From Punica granatum (lineage: Eukaryota; Streptophyta; Magnoliopsida; Myrtales; Lythraceae), in the NCBI RefSeq assembly GCF_007655135.1, contig NC_045131.1, forward strand, positions 21,064,001 through 21,128,000: 64,000 nucleotides of DNA. The letters run 5' to 3'. Shown piece after piece: positions 12,601 to 24,230 of this stretch. The number at the start of each line of letters is the position of its first letter. Position 1 is the first letter of the stretch. A program made the translations under genes and the position numbers. The notes beneath the pieces are model-generated. The model saw only the letters and a program-made list of their open reading frames with translations. It was not told where the DNA came from and searched no databases.

Positions 12601-14649
12601 GGTTAAACCGACGGGTTTTTCTTGGATTTCTTGACTCCTTGACACCATAGGGTTGTGTGGTGAGGTGTTTGATGGGTTTTGGTAGCTCAAACCGACTTGG
12701 AAAGGCTTGAAACCCGGTTTGACATTTTTGACCCGAGAAGGACCAAATCTGTCCAGATTTTGTTCAGGGCTGGTTCTATGGCCTAGAGGCTTCAAACTTA
12801 AAATCTAAGCTCAGAAATGGATAGAGGAGGTCAAAAACATGTGGGATATGAAGTTTGGTAAAGTTTGGATTCAAGCCGGGATGGATTCTGACTTAAGACT
12901 TTGCCCGGTTTTGCTTGGTTTTGCTTGTTCTTGCTGAGCTGCGATTTTTGCTGAACTCCTTGAGAGTTTGAGAGCTTTTGTTTGAGTGAGAAATGCTAGA
13001 GAGAGAGTGCTTGAAGGTGTATGATTAAGTTAATGACCCTTGGACAATATATAGGCTATGCTTAAGTGCAATTAAGTGTGAAAAAGCTTGATTAAGGGCA
13101 TGCTTATGGGGATCCGAATTTGCTAAGCAAGATAAGGATGAATCTCCTCCATGCATTCTTCATGAAGATGAGCCAAGAAGCATTAATGCATGGATGGTGA
13201 TGGTTGAGTGCAAGAAGGACAAAGCTAGATATTTTGAAGGCAAAGATTGCAAGAGAGCATGGGATAGACGGCTTTGGCAAGGGAGGAGTTGCCCTTGGGC
13301 AATCCATGGGTCCCACGGCCGAAGAGGAGAAACCGGGAGAAAGCTCGGGTCTCGATTGGTCGCGCATTCGAAGTTCGTGGTTCGAATTGAACGTCGAATT
13401 ATCGACATGCGCAAGAAAACGGGTTTAATGAGCCCGAGATTGGCATTTTTCATGGAGAAATGTCCCGGAAGTGTACGAGGCTCGGAAGCCGGTTTTGTTC
13501 ATTATAGGTGACCAGAGCGAAGTTGTCCGCTTCTGACGGCATATCTTGTGTCTGCATCTCACGTTGGTCATTTTGACATAAATTGTCAACCAACGTGAAC
13601 AATTATCCCTTAAGCCGGTAATGCTAACGTGGGGCCGGAGACGTCCTAGGAGGCCGAAACTGGATTTCTCAGGATGATTTCTGAGTTGCTTGGGCACTCC
13701 GGAGATTACTGTAATCTCTGTTTGTCGAGATCAAACCTCCAAGGACTTGAAAAGTGTATCTGAGACCTCTAAAGCACTGCTCGGGAGGTCTAGATGAGTC
13801 GTGTGATTTATTCCAACGATTCCACATTGAGCCTTGAGAAGGCTAGCATTGTGTAACGTAAGCATTTGGCGTCAAGTTTCCCCAAAGAGGACCTCCGGAT
13901 ATGGATTTCCACTGAAAATGGCCATTTCCGCTCCTTGGAGGTTACTCGGGAAACTGAAAAGGGTTTTGCTGTCTGTCTTGCCTCATTGTGAATGTCTGCT
14001 AGAGTTTTTCGGGCAATGCAGTATGAACTTCGTTTGCCGTAATTTCATCAAACCATTCTCCGGCTATGCTCTTCCGAAGAGGGGTATGCTTATTTTGCCG
14101 CTTGGAAGTCATTTGAAGTGTCTGTGTGACTTCCAAGAGACAATCTGAAGCATTGTTCATGCTCTCTGTGCTAGTGGAGCATGGCCGAATATGACATTTG
14201 GAATTAACTTTTCTCCAGGAAACCGGCATTTTTGGACTTCCACTGAAAAGTTGTCTGTATACAGAAAGTTGTTCTGTATAGAGCAAATGATTTGCAAAAT
14301 GCCTTTGGGGACACTTTTCATCTGTTTGGCATTGAAGTGGATTTTTGAAGTCCAATATTGGCTACCTTCCGACGATCAAGCGAGCTATCGGAAAATAGGA
14401 CTCTCCGTGTGAACTCTGGAAATGCCGGTTTCGGACGTTGTTGATCTCTCTGGTCACCCAGTTAGCTTCTGATGACCAAGTCCATTCTTCTGTCATGTGC
14501 ATGTGTCATTTGCTCAATTTTGTTGACTTGAGGTGAATAGTGATTTTCTTGCTCTGTTGAGCCCTTCAACTGTATCCACACTCGAGTCATAGCATTGTAT
14601 GTTTTTGATGAGCCTTGTTTGTTGGATAGACCAAAATGGGGTGCTGACA
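9629..14649 (-). repeat. 5' LTR of element 1
   Basis: 5021 bp, from TGTACGGACCCGAATG at the low-coordinate end to GGTGCTGACA at the high end, so the minus-strand LTR starts TG and ends CA. It carries a 444-bp deletion relative to the partner LTR, at the point matching 870-1313 there. Two bases (TA) are shared at the deletion ends. A TATA box lies at 13045-13054. Substitutions relative to the partner are denser in the U3 end (13200-14649) than in the rest. Confidence 0.93.
13043..13056 (-). promoter_or_regulatory. TATA box of element 1 5' LTR
   Basis: The minus strand has CCTATATATTG followed after 11 bases by TCATTAACTTAATCA, identical to the 3' LTR copy. This would drive genomic RNA transcription leftward through the leader and 3' arrays of element 1. 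Confidence 0.6.
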
Positions 14650-15086
14650 CATGGGATCTGGCTCCTTGAGCCTTCCCTAGGACGGCTGCGCATGCCAACC
14701 CGCAATCGGGGAAAGTACACCTATATGGCCCATACGGGTTACAAATGCAGCCGCCCTACGGCACCCTGATGAGAAGGGTCCCAAGTTCACGGGCGCGTCG
14801 AATAACCGATAGAGCCGCTTAGCACCTTTGAGAACGTCTTGATATGCCAATGCAAGGCCAACAGGAGGCCTCTAAAAGCGAGACCCCCATTCGCATCACT
14901 AAAATAAAGACTCTTCACGAGTCGCTCAGGCGACCCGAAACTGAAGAGCATGCGTCTCAAAGACATCTTTTTGCCTGCGCTTACTTATTATTAGTAACCC
15001 CCATGACTTACTAATAATGCTAGGATCATAGGTACTACAAGCCACAAGAACTATGGCGGACTCTGATTTCCGACCCCTCGGGATAC
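14650..15086 (+). other. Internal 3' region of element F, left part
   Basis: Non-coding. GGCTCCTTGAGCCTTCCCTA and GGCGACCCGAAACTGAAGA are inverted counterparts of element 1 around 7400 and 5445. The segment is shorter than its element 1 counterpart, so it has suffered an internal deletion. The last five bases, GATAC, are the left target duplication of solo LTR E. Confidence 0.7.
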
Positions 15087-18000
15087 TGTCAGCACCCCAT
15101 TTTGGCCCACCGGCTTCCCACACGAGAATCCCCGATCAAAGCCCGGGTTACTATTCATGACCCGGCAGTCAGAGGCAAATAGGCGAGCACGAAGTCATGA
15201 ACAATGAGAGAAGAGCTGGGTCATTGAGAAAAGCAAAGGAAAGCCATCGGAAGAACGAACGGACAAAGAACCCCGAAAACGGCAGAGCTGGCACTATGGC
15301 ACTATTCATCACTGAGTCACCGAAGCACCGAAAGGTGCCCAATATGGGGCTCCAAAAATCCCTCTCAGTGCCAAAATGACCAATGACACGTTCGGGCGCA
15401 TTTCCGGGACATCCTGCTTAAGCCGGGACACCCCGATCCCCCACGGACGCCTTTTCCAAGAATGCACAAAGATCAATCGAGGGTCGAGGGACGCTAAACT
15501 CTACTCCGAACGTCCGAACAGGGCAAAACCGACTCCCGAGGCGCCGAGTCGCCCGAACGTTCGTCCACACGACGCATGGCGATATTAGGCTCATTCAAAT
15601 CCTCGTCATTCAAGCATTCCAAATCCATAAATTAATTGGACATCGGAGATCGGACGCGCGCTCAATCAAGTCTCAAGCATTTTCCGGCTTTTCTCTCAAC
15701 CGAATGGGACCTACAGCTCAGCCAAGCCGAGCCATCAAGCCGCGGCTCAACCCCAAGCCACGGCTCAACCCTCGGCTCTGATTGGACAGCCCCAAGCCGC
15801 GGCTTCTCCCTCCATGGCCGGCGGCTCCATCTCCCAAGGCTCTCCCTCCACCACACATTTTTGAATTCCCCTCACATCCATCACCTCCCTCCATCCATCC
15901 ATCACACCCATCACTCCTCTTGCTTCCCCTACACTCTACAAGACACAAACCCCATCCTAATCCTCTCTCAAAATATTCGGCAGCCCTAGCTTAGGCCCTT
16001 AACCCGTGATTAAACTCCCCTAATCAAGCCGTTAGCCACTCCTATAAAGCCTCTAGCATCATTAGACTTAATCACTTCTCCATTCTCCTTCTCTCTCAAG
16101 CCAATCTCTCTCCAAAAACCTCTCAAGCTCCAGCCCTCTCCCTCACTTTCGTTCAGCTCGTGCCAAGGCCGAAATCGGCTAAAATCGCCGGAAAACTACC
16201 CGGTATTCCGGTAACCACCCGACCCGACTTAAGCCAAAAATCATCAAACTTCCTAGCCTACATATTTCCCACCCCCTAAGTCCATTTCCGGGCTTAGATT
16301 TTCGATTTGAGGCCTCCAACACCCCGTTCCAGCCGTGAGAACTTTCGGGTCCCGAGACTTCTCTAGCCGCGCACACCGAGCAAGCCACGTGCCATTTCTT
16401 CCCACGACTTCGGCGAGTCGTGCCATCACGTTCAAAGGGTTCCTCACAACCCTCACTCTCCCCCGTGAAGAGGTGGTCACGGTCCGAGGGCCGATCAACC
16501 GTGCACAACCGCCATTCACCCGTTTCTCTCTAACCGGGTTTTCCTCATTTTTACCGAGTTTTCTCTCACATTTTCGAGTTTGTTCAGGCCTTGGCACGCC
16601 CGGGTCTGCCCATGGTCGTGTAGATCCGCCTCTTAGGAGTCCAACGAACTCGACCTCGCACCGTGCCGTGACCGGAGCAAGCGTGCCGACTTGTTTTTCC
16701 CCGACTGGCCGCGGCTGTCTTCCACCCGAGTCACCCACCCGTGACTTCAAACCGAGTCTAGCGACTCCCACGGCCACGTCCCCGACTCTTCTCCTCGTAC
16801 ACCGAGGCTAGGTAACGTTCTTTCACAACTTAAAGGAGTAAGGATCTTCGATATTCGTCCACATGAAGTGTTAATATCGGTTTAAAGAAGCCGAATGCAT
16901 GAAAGCTTGCATTTTTCCTCCGGATCCATATTTCCCATGCACTCACATGCAACGTACGTCCATTATGCCCCTATACATGACCATGCCGTGCTTGTATGAT
17001 GTCCAAGCTTGCGTGCCATGACGGGAAACGGCTCGAATCCGGACGGGAGAGGCCCTCCTTAGCCACGGTTGAGCCTCGGGACTCACAGCCGAGTCTCTAA
17101 GGAGAGACCCGTGAGCTCCCTTGGTTTACCCGGGGCAAGGGTGACCTCTTTCTTCCCGAATCGAGTTGGTTCCTATGTATTCTATCGTTAATCGTATACA
17201 ACGTGATAGTATGACGGGAAAGGACTCGGATCGGGGTCGGAGAAATCCTCCCGACTCGTGTGAGTCACGAAAGCTCACGGCCACCCTTGGAGGAAAGTGG
17301 CCGAGAGCTTCCATGGACCATACGGGTCCGGGAGGCTTTCCCTTACCTCGAGACGGGTCGGTTCCCGTGTTTTTACTTATTTCGTTATTATTCGAGTCAA
17401 GACCGTCCCGTTATTTCCGTTTGAATACCTCGCTTATGCACATTTATGCGATCTCAGGTAATCATAGTCGTGTCGGGATCAAGATGACTAGAACATGTGT
17501 TATTGTCGTGATTAATGTGTTGTGTATGCAAGGACCGATCTGAAATGGCGCGGGAGATCGCTCAAAACTCGAGACGAGTCAAAGGTCACTCGGCTTCTTC
17601 CTTTGGGAAGTGGCCGAGAGTCCCCCGACCCCTCCCGAGTTTAAGCCGACCTCCCTAGTCGTTTCGAACCACTCCTTGGAGTTGGATGTCTTAATGTTCG
17701 GATCTTATTGCTAGCTACGTGGTAGATACGTGATTGACGTGTTGGTTTTGGATAATCACTCACCGAACCCAATGTCCATGATGTCGGGCCACCATCATCA
17801 AATAATTTCACAAATGGGAGAATGGGACGAATCATTCGGTTAACTAAACCACATGGATTAAATAATTGGGTTAATCGATCCTCAATTTGTAAAACGCAAC
17901 GATGGTTTACGGAATGGCAAGAATGCCCTTTTTACCAAAATTCACAATTTCAAAATACCGAGACACGTAACACGAATAGAATTGACGTCTAGCGAGTACT

Positions 18001-19765
18001 CACGTGCCTTGACTCGAGTCCGGGCCCAATTTGAGGCGGCCCGAGTCGAGGTACGAGAGTCCTTCTTAGACTCCTTCGTGTGACGCGAATCTCCAATTTA
18101 TACACGAATATCACAATTTTATCGTCCAAGGGCATAACCGTCATTCCGTAATTCACCGATACCCTAGGCGCTAGGAAGTCGGAAACACCTCGATCTATGG
18201 ACGGAAAAGGGCCACCCGTCCGGGTGCAAGTCTCATTCGCACGACCCATTCCGCCCACTCTCGGTGTTTCCATCTTCCTATCGTAGATTCGGTGGGAAGC
18301 ATTTTATTTCAGTTGCAAAACACGAACAACCGGATTAACCGTACATCCGGCCTAATCGAACCCTAGATAATGGATAGGTGGGATAATAGATCCCAATCTA
18401 GAGTCAAAACACGAGTTTGGCTAATTCAGTGAAACTACAGTGACACTTAACTGAATGAGAGTCATAAAACAAACACACACATGTAATTGGCTTAGAACCT
18501 TATCCTAGCCCGTCCTCTATGTTTGCCTAGGTTAGATGCATTGTTTGCCAATCAAGCACGGATAATAACTGATTAAATCACGTATATTCGGCCTAATATA
18601 CAATTCGTTTGTATTCACCGACACTTGTTAGTAGTTATCAGTTGCTTTCTGTATTGTACCAGTTTTATCAGATTTCTTCTGTTTTATTCTTGCATATGAT
18701 GATTTATTGCGGTTCGGGCCCGAACCCATAGGTCACGTGTTACATGGGGTCCAACGCCCCAAATCACCGAACACGAGGTCCAACGCCTCTTAACTCACCG
18801 AGTGCGTGCAACCCGAGTGCGGAATGGGATCTAGCCTCGATTCACCGTCACACTCCGAATACGGCCTATGTGGAAGGCGGATTTGGATTGAGCACGTGAA
18901 ACGTGTTTAGATATCACCCGGGAGCTCGATCGATCCAACGGTTACAGTGGAAACGAATCGGTTTTCCTGCAAACCGTCGGTTCGATCGGACCCGACCCCC
19001 AGCTCTTTGAGCCCGCGTTGCCTTAATTTATTTATCGGTCATTCAAAACACACGGTGAGCTGGAGCGGAATATTGGCCCAATGCAAACCGATCGGGATCC
19101 ATTTACTTATTCGGTTGTATTTTGTAATTATTCGAGAGAACATTATGAAGATTTCGTTTGTACATTCATTCGTGCACTTGTAAGGATCCCCGATCGGTGA
19201 GCAAGAGGTCCGAGTGTCGAGTCGATTAAGTCGGTCTATCGTCACCAAAGGATGAGTAAGCTCGAACAATCATGGTCTCGATTCGCGCAGGGAATCGGCC
19301 ATCACGGTCCGAAGAACTGTAACGCTAAGGTAGCAAACCGATTCCTTGACTCACAAGTTTACTCATCTTTTGGATTCTCGGCCCAACTCAACCGATTCAT
19401 CGAATTTACGGTGTCAAAACGGGCGAGTCGAGCGCAACTCTAAATCACGCGGTAAATAAACAAAATGGCGAGCCTAGCAAGCTAGAGTACCGAAAGGGTG
19501 TGCGGGATATAGGCCCGCACGTAATAGAACCCCCGAATTCGGAATTTCCGGTTCCGTACGACCATTGCCTTAGCATTTAGGTGTACCCCGTACCCCTAGA
19601 CCCGGGTAACTTGCCGGCCCTCGACCTTCGGGTCGTAAAATGGCAAGTGGCGACTCCTTCTCACGTGCGTTCGTCGCGCGTCCCCTGGAAGGTGGACACT
19701 CCCAAGCCGCGTTTGCTTAGGCGCGCGCATGCGTGCCCCGACGAGATTAAATTCGGGTGCGCACA
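15087..19765 (+). repeat. Solo LTR 'E' with 5-bp target duplication
   Basis: 4679 bp, starting TGTCAGCACCCCATTTTGG and ending ATTCGGGTGCGCACA. Both flanks are GATAC (15082-15086 and 19766-19770). The host sequence is continuous across it: CGGGATAC joins to GTAGGCGCTCC, matching the element 1 inverted counterpart near 5275. No primer-binding site, internal region or second LTR belongs to it, so it arose by LTR-LTR recombination. It is of the same LTR subfamily as solo LTR B, in the opposite orientation. Small open frames inside (for example 15636-15989 and 16335-16811) have no recognisable domain. Confidence 0.9.
16042..16076 (+). promoter_or_regulatory. TATA box and downstream motif of solo LTR E
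   Basis: CTATAAAG at 16042-16049 is followed by TCATTAGACTTAATCA about 10 bases later. A solo LTR keeps its promoter and could drive transcripts rightward. No gene follows that it would control. Confidence 0.55.
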
Positions 19766-19770
19766 GATAC

Positions 19771-20307
19771 GTAGGCGCTCCACCACAAAGCTCGAGTCCC
19801 TCATCGCAAGACTGGGGCATCCCCAGCAAACTACAATTGCCCCTGCGACAAAGCTGGCATCTGGCACAGCAACGAGCAACTGCCCTAGTAACAAAGCCGA
19901 CTTCCGGCAGATCAAACACACCGCCACCCCAGGGGCAAAGCAACGATGAAACAATTTCATTGCGGCAGCAACACCAATCTACAGCAAATCAGCACCTTTG
20001 GGACAACATCAGCCCTGTACACTCAGCGGGCACCACAGTCCACATGACTAACGAAGGGTTATGCTCTTCTCTGCAGATGCACATGGAACCCCAAGGGGCA
20101 TCTCCTCCTTAACAGACTCATATCTGTCTCACGCGACAGGTCGTGCTCTCGATACGCTAGAAATCGTCAAGGGATGTTCCACGCTACCAAACAACTGACG
20201 TCCAAAGAAGGGCAAGCATCGAGGAATCATCATCAGTCGCCGCAAGGGATCCAGGCCCAACGCCAAGCAAACCACGTCGCCTGACGCTTTACGCGATCCC
20301 CGAGCAA
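19771..20307 (+). other. Internal 3' region of element F, right part
   Basis: Non-coding continuation of F after solo LTR E. GTAGGCGCTCCACCA matches the inverted element 1 sequence at about 5270. Frames open on both strands (for example 19581-19949) cross the LTR boundary and are not genes. Confidence 0.65.
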
Positions 20308-21150
20308 GTGTTTCGGGTCCATCCCGGTTTTAAATTCCTGTTTCCGGTCCATCCCGATTTTAAATTCCTGTTCGGGTCCATCCCGATTTCAAATTCCTAT
20401 TCGGGTCCATCCCGGTTTAAATTCCTGTTCGGGTCCATCCCGGTTTCAAATTCCTGTTCGGGTCCATCTCGGTTTAAATTCCTGTTTCGAGTCCATCCAG
20501 ATTTTAAAATCCCCGTTTCGGGTCCATCCCGGCTTAAAATACCTGTTTCGAGTCCATCCCGGTTTAAATTCCTGTTCGGGTCCATCCCGGTTTAAATTCC
20601 TGTTCGGGTCCATCCCGGTTTCAAATTCCTGTTTCGGGTCCATCCCGGTTTAAATTCCTGTTCGGGTCCATCCCGGTGCCAAATTCCCGTTCGGGTCCAT
20701 CCCGGTTTCAAATTCCTGTTCGGGTCCATCCTGGTTTCAAATTCCTGTTCGGGTCCTCCCGGTTAAAATTCCTGTTCGGGTCCATCCCGGTTTCAAATTC
20801 CTGTTTCAGGTCCATCCCGATTTCAAAATCCTGTTTCGGGTCTATCCTGGTTTTAAATTCCTGTTCGGGTCCATCCCGGTTTCAAATTCATATTCGGGTC
20901 CATCCCGGTTTAAATTTTTGTTCGGGTCCATCCCGGTTTCAAATTCCTGTTCGGGTCCATCCCGGTTTCAAATTCCTGTTTCGGGTCCATCCCGGTTTAA
21001 ATTCCTGTTCGAGTCCATCCCGGTTTAAAATTCCTGTTTCGGGTCCATCCCGATTTCAAATTCCTGTTTCGGGTCCATCCCGGTTTCAAATTCCTGTTCG
21101 GGTCCATCCCGGTTGAAATTTCTATTCGGGTCCGTCTCAGTGTTCAAATT
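20308..21150 (+). repeat. 29-31-bp tandem array (about 28 copies)
   Basis: The unit reads roughly TTCGGGTCCATCCCGGTTTC then AAATTCCTG. Units vary between 29 and 31 bp through an extra T and differing A/T runs, so the reading frame wanders. Located just before the polypurine tract, as in the other elements. Repetitive frames spanning it are artefacts. Confidence 0.93.
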
Positions 21151-21315
21151 CTTGTTTGAATCCCCCCAACCTGTGAATTTTTGTTCCAGGCACAATATCC
21201 CGATACATCCAAGCAAAGTATGAACAGCCATGGGGAACAATACCAGAGCAGTCGCCGGACCCAAAATGGGTTGCTTCTTATAATCTTTGGTTACATCCTC
21301 TAGTCGAGCATGCAA
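21151..21315 (+). other. Conserved segment between array and polypurine tract of F
   Basis: 165 bp with no coding content. Its last part (CCAAAATGGGTTGCTTCTTA then ATCTTTGGTTACATCCTCTA) matches the corresponding place of element C read on the minus strand (44580-44640). A conserved block thus sits between array and polypurine tract in this lineage. Confidence 0.6.
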
Positions 21316-21331
21316 CCAAAGAGGGGCAAGC
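21316..21331 (+). other. Polypurine tract of element F
   Basis: CCAAAGAGGGGCAAGC directly abuts the LTR start TGTTAGCACC. It is identical to the tract of element 1. Confidence 0.8.
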
Positions 21332-22904
21332 TGTTAGCACCCCATTTTGGTCCCACCGGCTCCAACGAAGGACTCCCGGCCGAAGCTCGGATTACTATTC
21401 ATGGCCCGACAATCGGAGGCGAACGCGCGAACGTGGGAGCACGGGCTACAGAAGAGAAGCAAAGCCCTCCATAAAGGTTCAGAAGGGCAGTCAAAAGGGG
21501 AAATAAACAACGATCCCCGAAACAACAGAAGTTGGCCCTGTGATACAATTCATCGTCGGATCACCGGAGCGTCAAAAGGTATCCAATATGGGGCTCTAAA
21601 AATCCCCCGTGGTATCAAAATGACCGATGGCACGTCCGAGCACATTTCAGAAGTCTACTACTTAAGTCGGGTTACTCCCGAACATTTGTAGACGCCTTCC
21701 TAATGGGGCTCCCGGGACGCCCGATCCACGGACAAGTAAACGGCACCCGGAAACAGGCCTGCACACACCCAAGGACCACCAGGACCATGGAACAGGATTT
21801 AGACTGCGTTTCAGAGCTCATCTTGGTCTCCCGAGTGGATCTCGACCTGGAAAAAGGGGCCATTTTTTATTGAAAGACATAGCCGGAGACCCTTTTAACA
21901 AATCGTCAGCACACGAAATCTACGCCAATCAATCCCAGGGACCGCAAGGGCTTGGGAAATAAACCCCGATCGCATTGCATAATCCATTTAGGTTTCCCGA
22001 GTACCATTCCGGTAATAAAAGGGCCCCTTTCACGGGGAATCTTGTGCTCATAGCCTATTCAGGGAAATGTTAACGCTCGAACTCTGCACCATCCACTCCC
22101 AGCAACCCCTGGGCCTAGGAAATCATTTTGGCTCGGACCAAGCAAAGCATATCGGTTTCCCGAGTGGCATTTTAATGGCCACAAATGCCTCCCGGCAAAC
22201 CTTCGGGGCTCGTTTTGACAAACGGAGATCGCAGTGGTCTCCGAACACATCAGAAAACTTGGGAACCACTAAGAGAGCCCCGTTCGCGGATTCCTAGGAT
22301 GTCTCCGATTATCGATTTCCAGTCGGGGCCGGCAAGTAAACCGTTTTGCCCAAAGCACACCAACACGAGCAGTATAGCACATAGAGGCGCGAACAGGCGA
22401 CAGAAACGGACAACTTCGCTCCGATCTTCCAAACGGAGCAAAATCGGCTTTCGAGTCCCCGAGTCACCCGAGCATTCGCTTTCAATAAGCATGTCAATAT
22501 TAGGCTCATTAAAATCGTATTCGCGCATACATCGGTAATTCGTCATTCAAGCGAACCACGGAAATCAAATGCGCGATCAATCGAGCCCCGAGCTTCTTCT
22601 GGCTTTCTTCCTAATCAAGTGGGACCCTTGAGCTAGCCAAGCCGAGCCGAGTCGAGCCGAGCTAAGCCGCGAGCCATGGCTCTCCTCTAATGACAAGCCA
22701 AATGAGCCTCATCCACCCATTTTTCAAAATATCTCTTACACCCATCAACTCCACTTCTTCCATCCATCAACTCCACTCTTCCATCCATCACCTCCCATCA
22801 CCTTTCAAGACAATTTCCCCACCCTAATCTTCCCTCCAAAAATTCGGATCCCCTAAGCACCACTTAATTGCACTTAACTCCACTTAATCTTGTCATTAAG
22901 CTTG

Positions 22905-22940
22905 CTTTTATAAGTGCATTGGGTCATTAACTTAATCACA
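22905..22940 (+). promoter_or_regulatory. TATA box and downstream motif of F LTR
   Basis: TTTATAAG (22907-22914) is followed about 10 bases later by TCATTAACTTAATCA, the same pair as in the other LTRs. Confidence 0.55.
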
Positions 22941-23084
22941 ACTTCTCTTGCACTCTCTCTCTCTAGCTTTCTCACTCAAAAACTCTCTCAAATTCCTCTC
23001 AAACTCCAACATTTCGTTCAGCCCAAGCACAGCCCGGCTCAAGGCCAAAATTGCCGGAAAACTCAACCGTTTTCTGGCGACCGC

Positions 23085-23560
23085 CACTCAACCCGAACCA
23101 AACTTGACCAAACTTCATATCCCACACGTACTTGACCTCCTGAGTCCATTTCCGGTGTTAGTTTCGGCATTTGAAGCTTCCAGCATGCAGTTCCAGCCCA
23201 GTTCAGAATCGGGTCCCTAAGGAGTTTCCCGGTTTCTAGGCGAGTTCTTCCTTCTCGACTTAAGCAAACTCAACCAAACTTCATATCCCACATGTTTTTG
23301 ACCTCCTACGTCCATTTCCGACCTTAGAATTTTCATTTGAAGCTCCTAGCACCTCGTTCCAGCTCTGTCCAGAAACAGTCCCTTAAGCGTTTTCCCGGTT
23401 TCTAAGTGAGTTCTTCCCTCTCGACTTAAGCAAACTCAACCAAACTTCATATCCCACATGTTTTCGACCTCCTAAGTCCATTTCGGAGCCTAGTTTTTGC
23501 ATTTCAACCCTCCAGCCCCGCGTTCCAGAGTTGAGCAGAATCGGGTTTCACAAGTGCATC
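23085..23560 (+). repeat. 166-bp tandem triplication within F LTR
   Basis: CCAAACTTCATATCCCACA recurs at about 23108, 23274 and 23440, a 166-bp period. Each copy contains a CCTCC-AGTCCATTTCCG block and an ending TTCTAGGCGAGTTCTTCC or a variant. Solo LTR E has only one such block (around 16240), so the expansion is specific to this copy or its subfamily. Confidence 0.75.
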
Positions 23561-23804
23561 CCGGGCTTCCTCGATGTCTTCTCCATCTCACGACAAAGGC
23601 GAGTTGTGCCATCACTTTCTAAGGGTTCCTCACGACCCTCACTCTCCCCCGTGACAAGGTGGTTGCGTGCCGAGAGCCGTTCAACCATGCACCTCCGCCA
23701 TTTCTCTCCTTTCTCCCTTCTCGGATCTCTCCAGTTTTTACCGGTTTTCTTTGCATCTTCCAGGAAAATATAGGCATTCAATCCTCACGAAACCACCACA
23801 GGCG

Positions 23805-24230
23805 TGATCCTCATTCAGTTAGGAGTCCAATGCCACCGACCTTGCATCAAAAGACCACCGAGAGCCTCCCGTAGAGTCGTTTCTTCATCGGGTGCCAGTC
23901 GGGTTTGTTCCTCTGGTTTTCTTTTCTAACCCGAACTTTGCAGGAACGTACAGGTCAGCTCGGGTTGAATCTCGCTACGAGCCACCTATCACCGTGATCC
24001 TCAGTCAGTTAGGAGTCCAATGCCACCAACCTTGCATCAAAATACCACTGGGAGCCTCCTGTGGAGCCGTTTCTTCATCGGGTGCCAGTCGGGTCTGTCC
24101 TTTTTTACTGACCCGACTTTGTTTTTGATTTCCGAAAAATCTATGCATGCTCTCCTCCCGAAACCACCACAAGCGCGATCCTTAGTCTCTTGGGAATCCA
24201 ACGCAACTGGCCCCGCGCGAAAATTCCATC
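23805..24230 (+). repeat. About 190-bp duplication within F LTR
   Basis: GTTAGGAGTCCAATGCCACC occurs at 23818 and 24008, each followed by CCTTGCATCAAAA and TCGTTTCTTCATCGGGTGCC or a close variant. A third, more diverged partial copy begins near 24185. This lies directly after the 166-bp triplication. Confidence 0.7.

Larger units (their letters stand above)
1..14649 (-). mobile_element. Non-autonomous Ogre-like (Ty3/gypsy Tat) LTR element, 'element 1'
   Basis: Two near-identical direct copies of a long LTR (1-3690 and 9629-14649) bracket a 5.9-kb internal region with a primer-binding site beside the right LTR and a polypurine tract beside the left one, so the element reads on the minus strand. 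The internal region has no gag, protease, RT, RNase H or integrase. It holds a leader, three tandem arrays and a structured 3' region. The leader is joined to sequence resembling the ORF1-gag spacer of element D, so ORF1 has been removed. By eye the LTRs show about 43 substitutions over 3.2 kb (about 1.3%), so insertion is recent. It seems to sit in the plus-strand element F, whose internal sequence resumes at 14650. The left flank is outside the window, so the target duplication cannot be checked. Confidence 0.88.

Noticed and set aside
16335..16811. 158-codon frame in solo LTR E as a host gene
   Set aside because: No domain is visible, the opposite strand is also open over much of it, and the frame is not kept in solo LTR B or F.
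19318..19345. Short resemblance to large-subunit rRNA (CTAAGGTAGC)
   Set aside because: Only about ten bases match, and the same LTR region in other copies lacks it.
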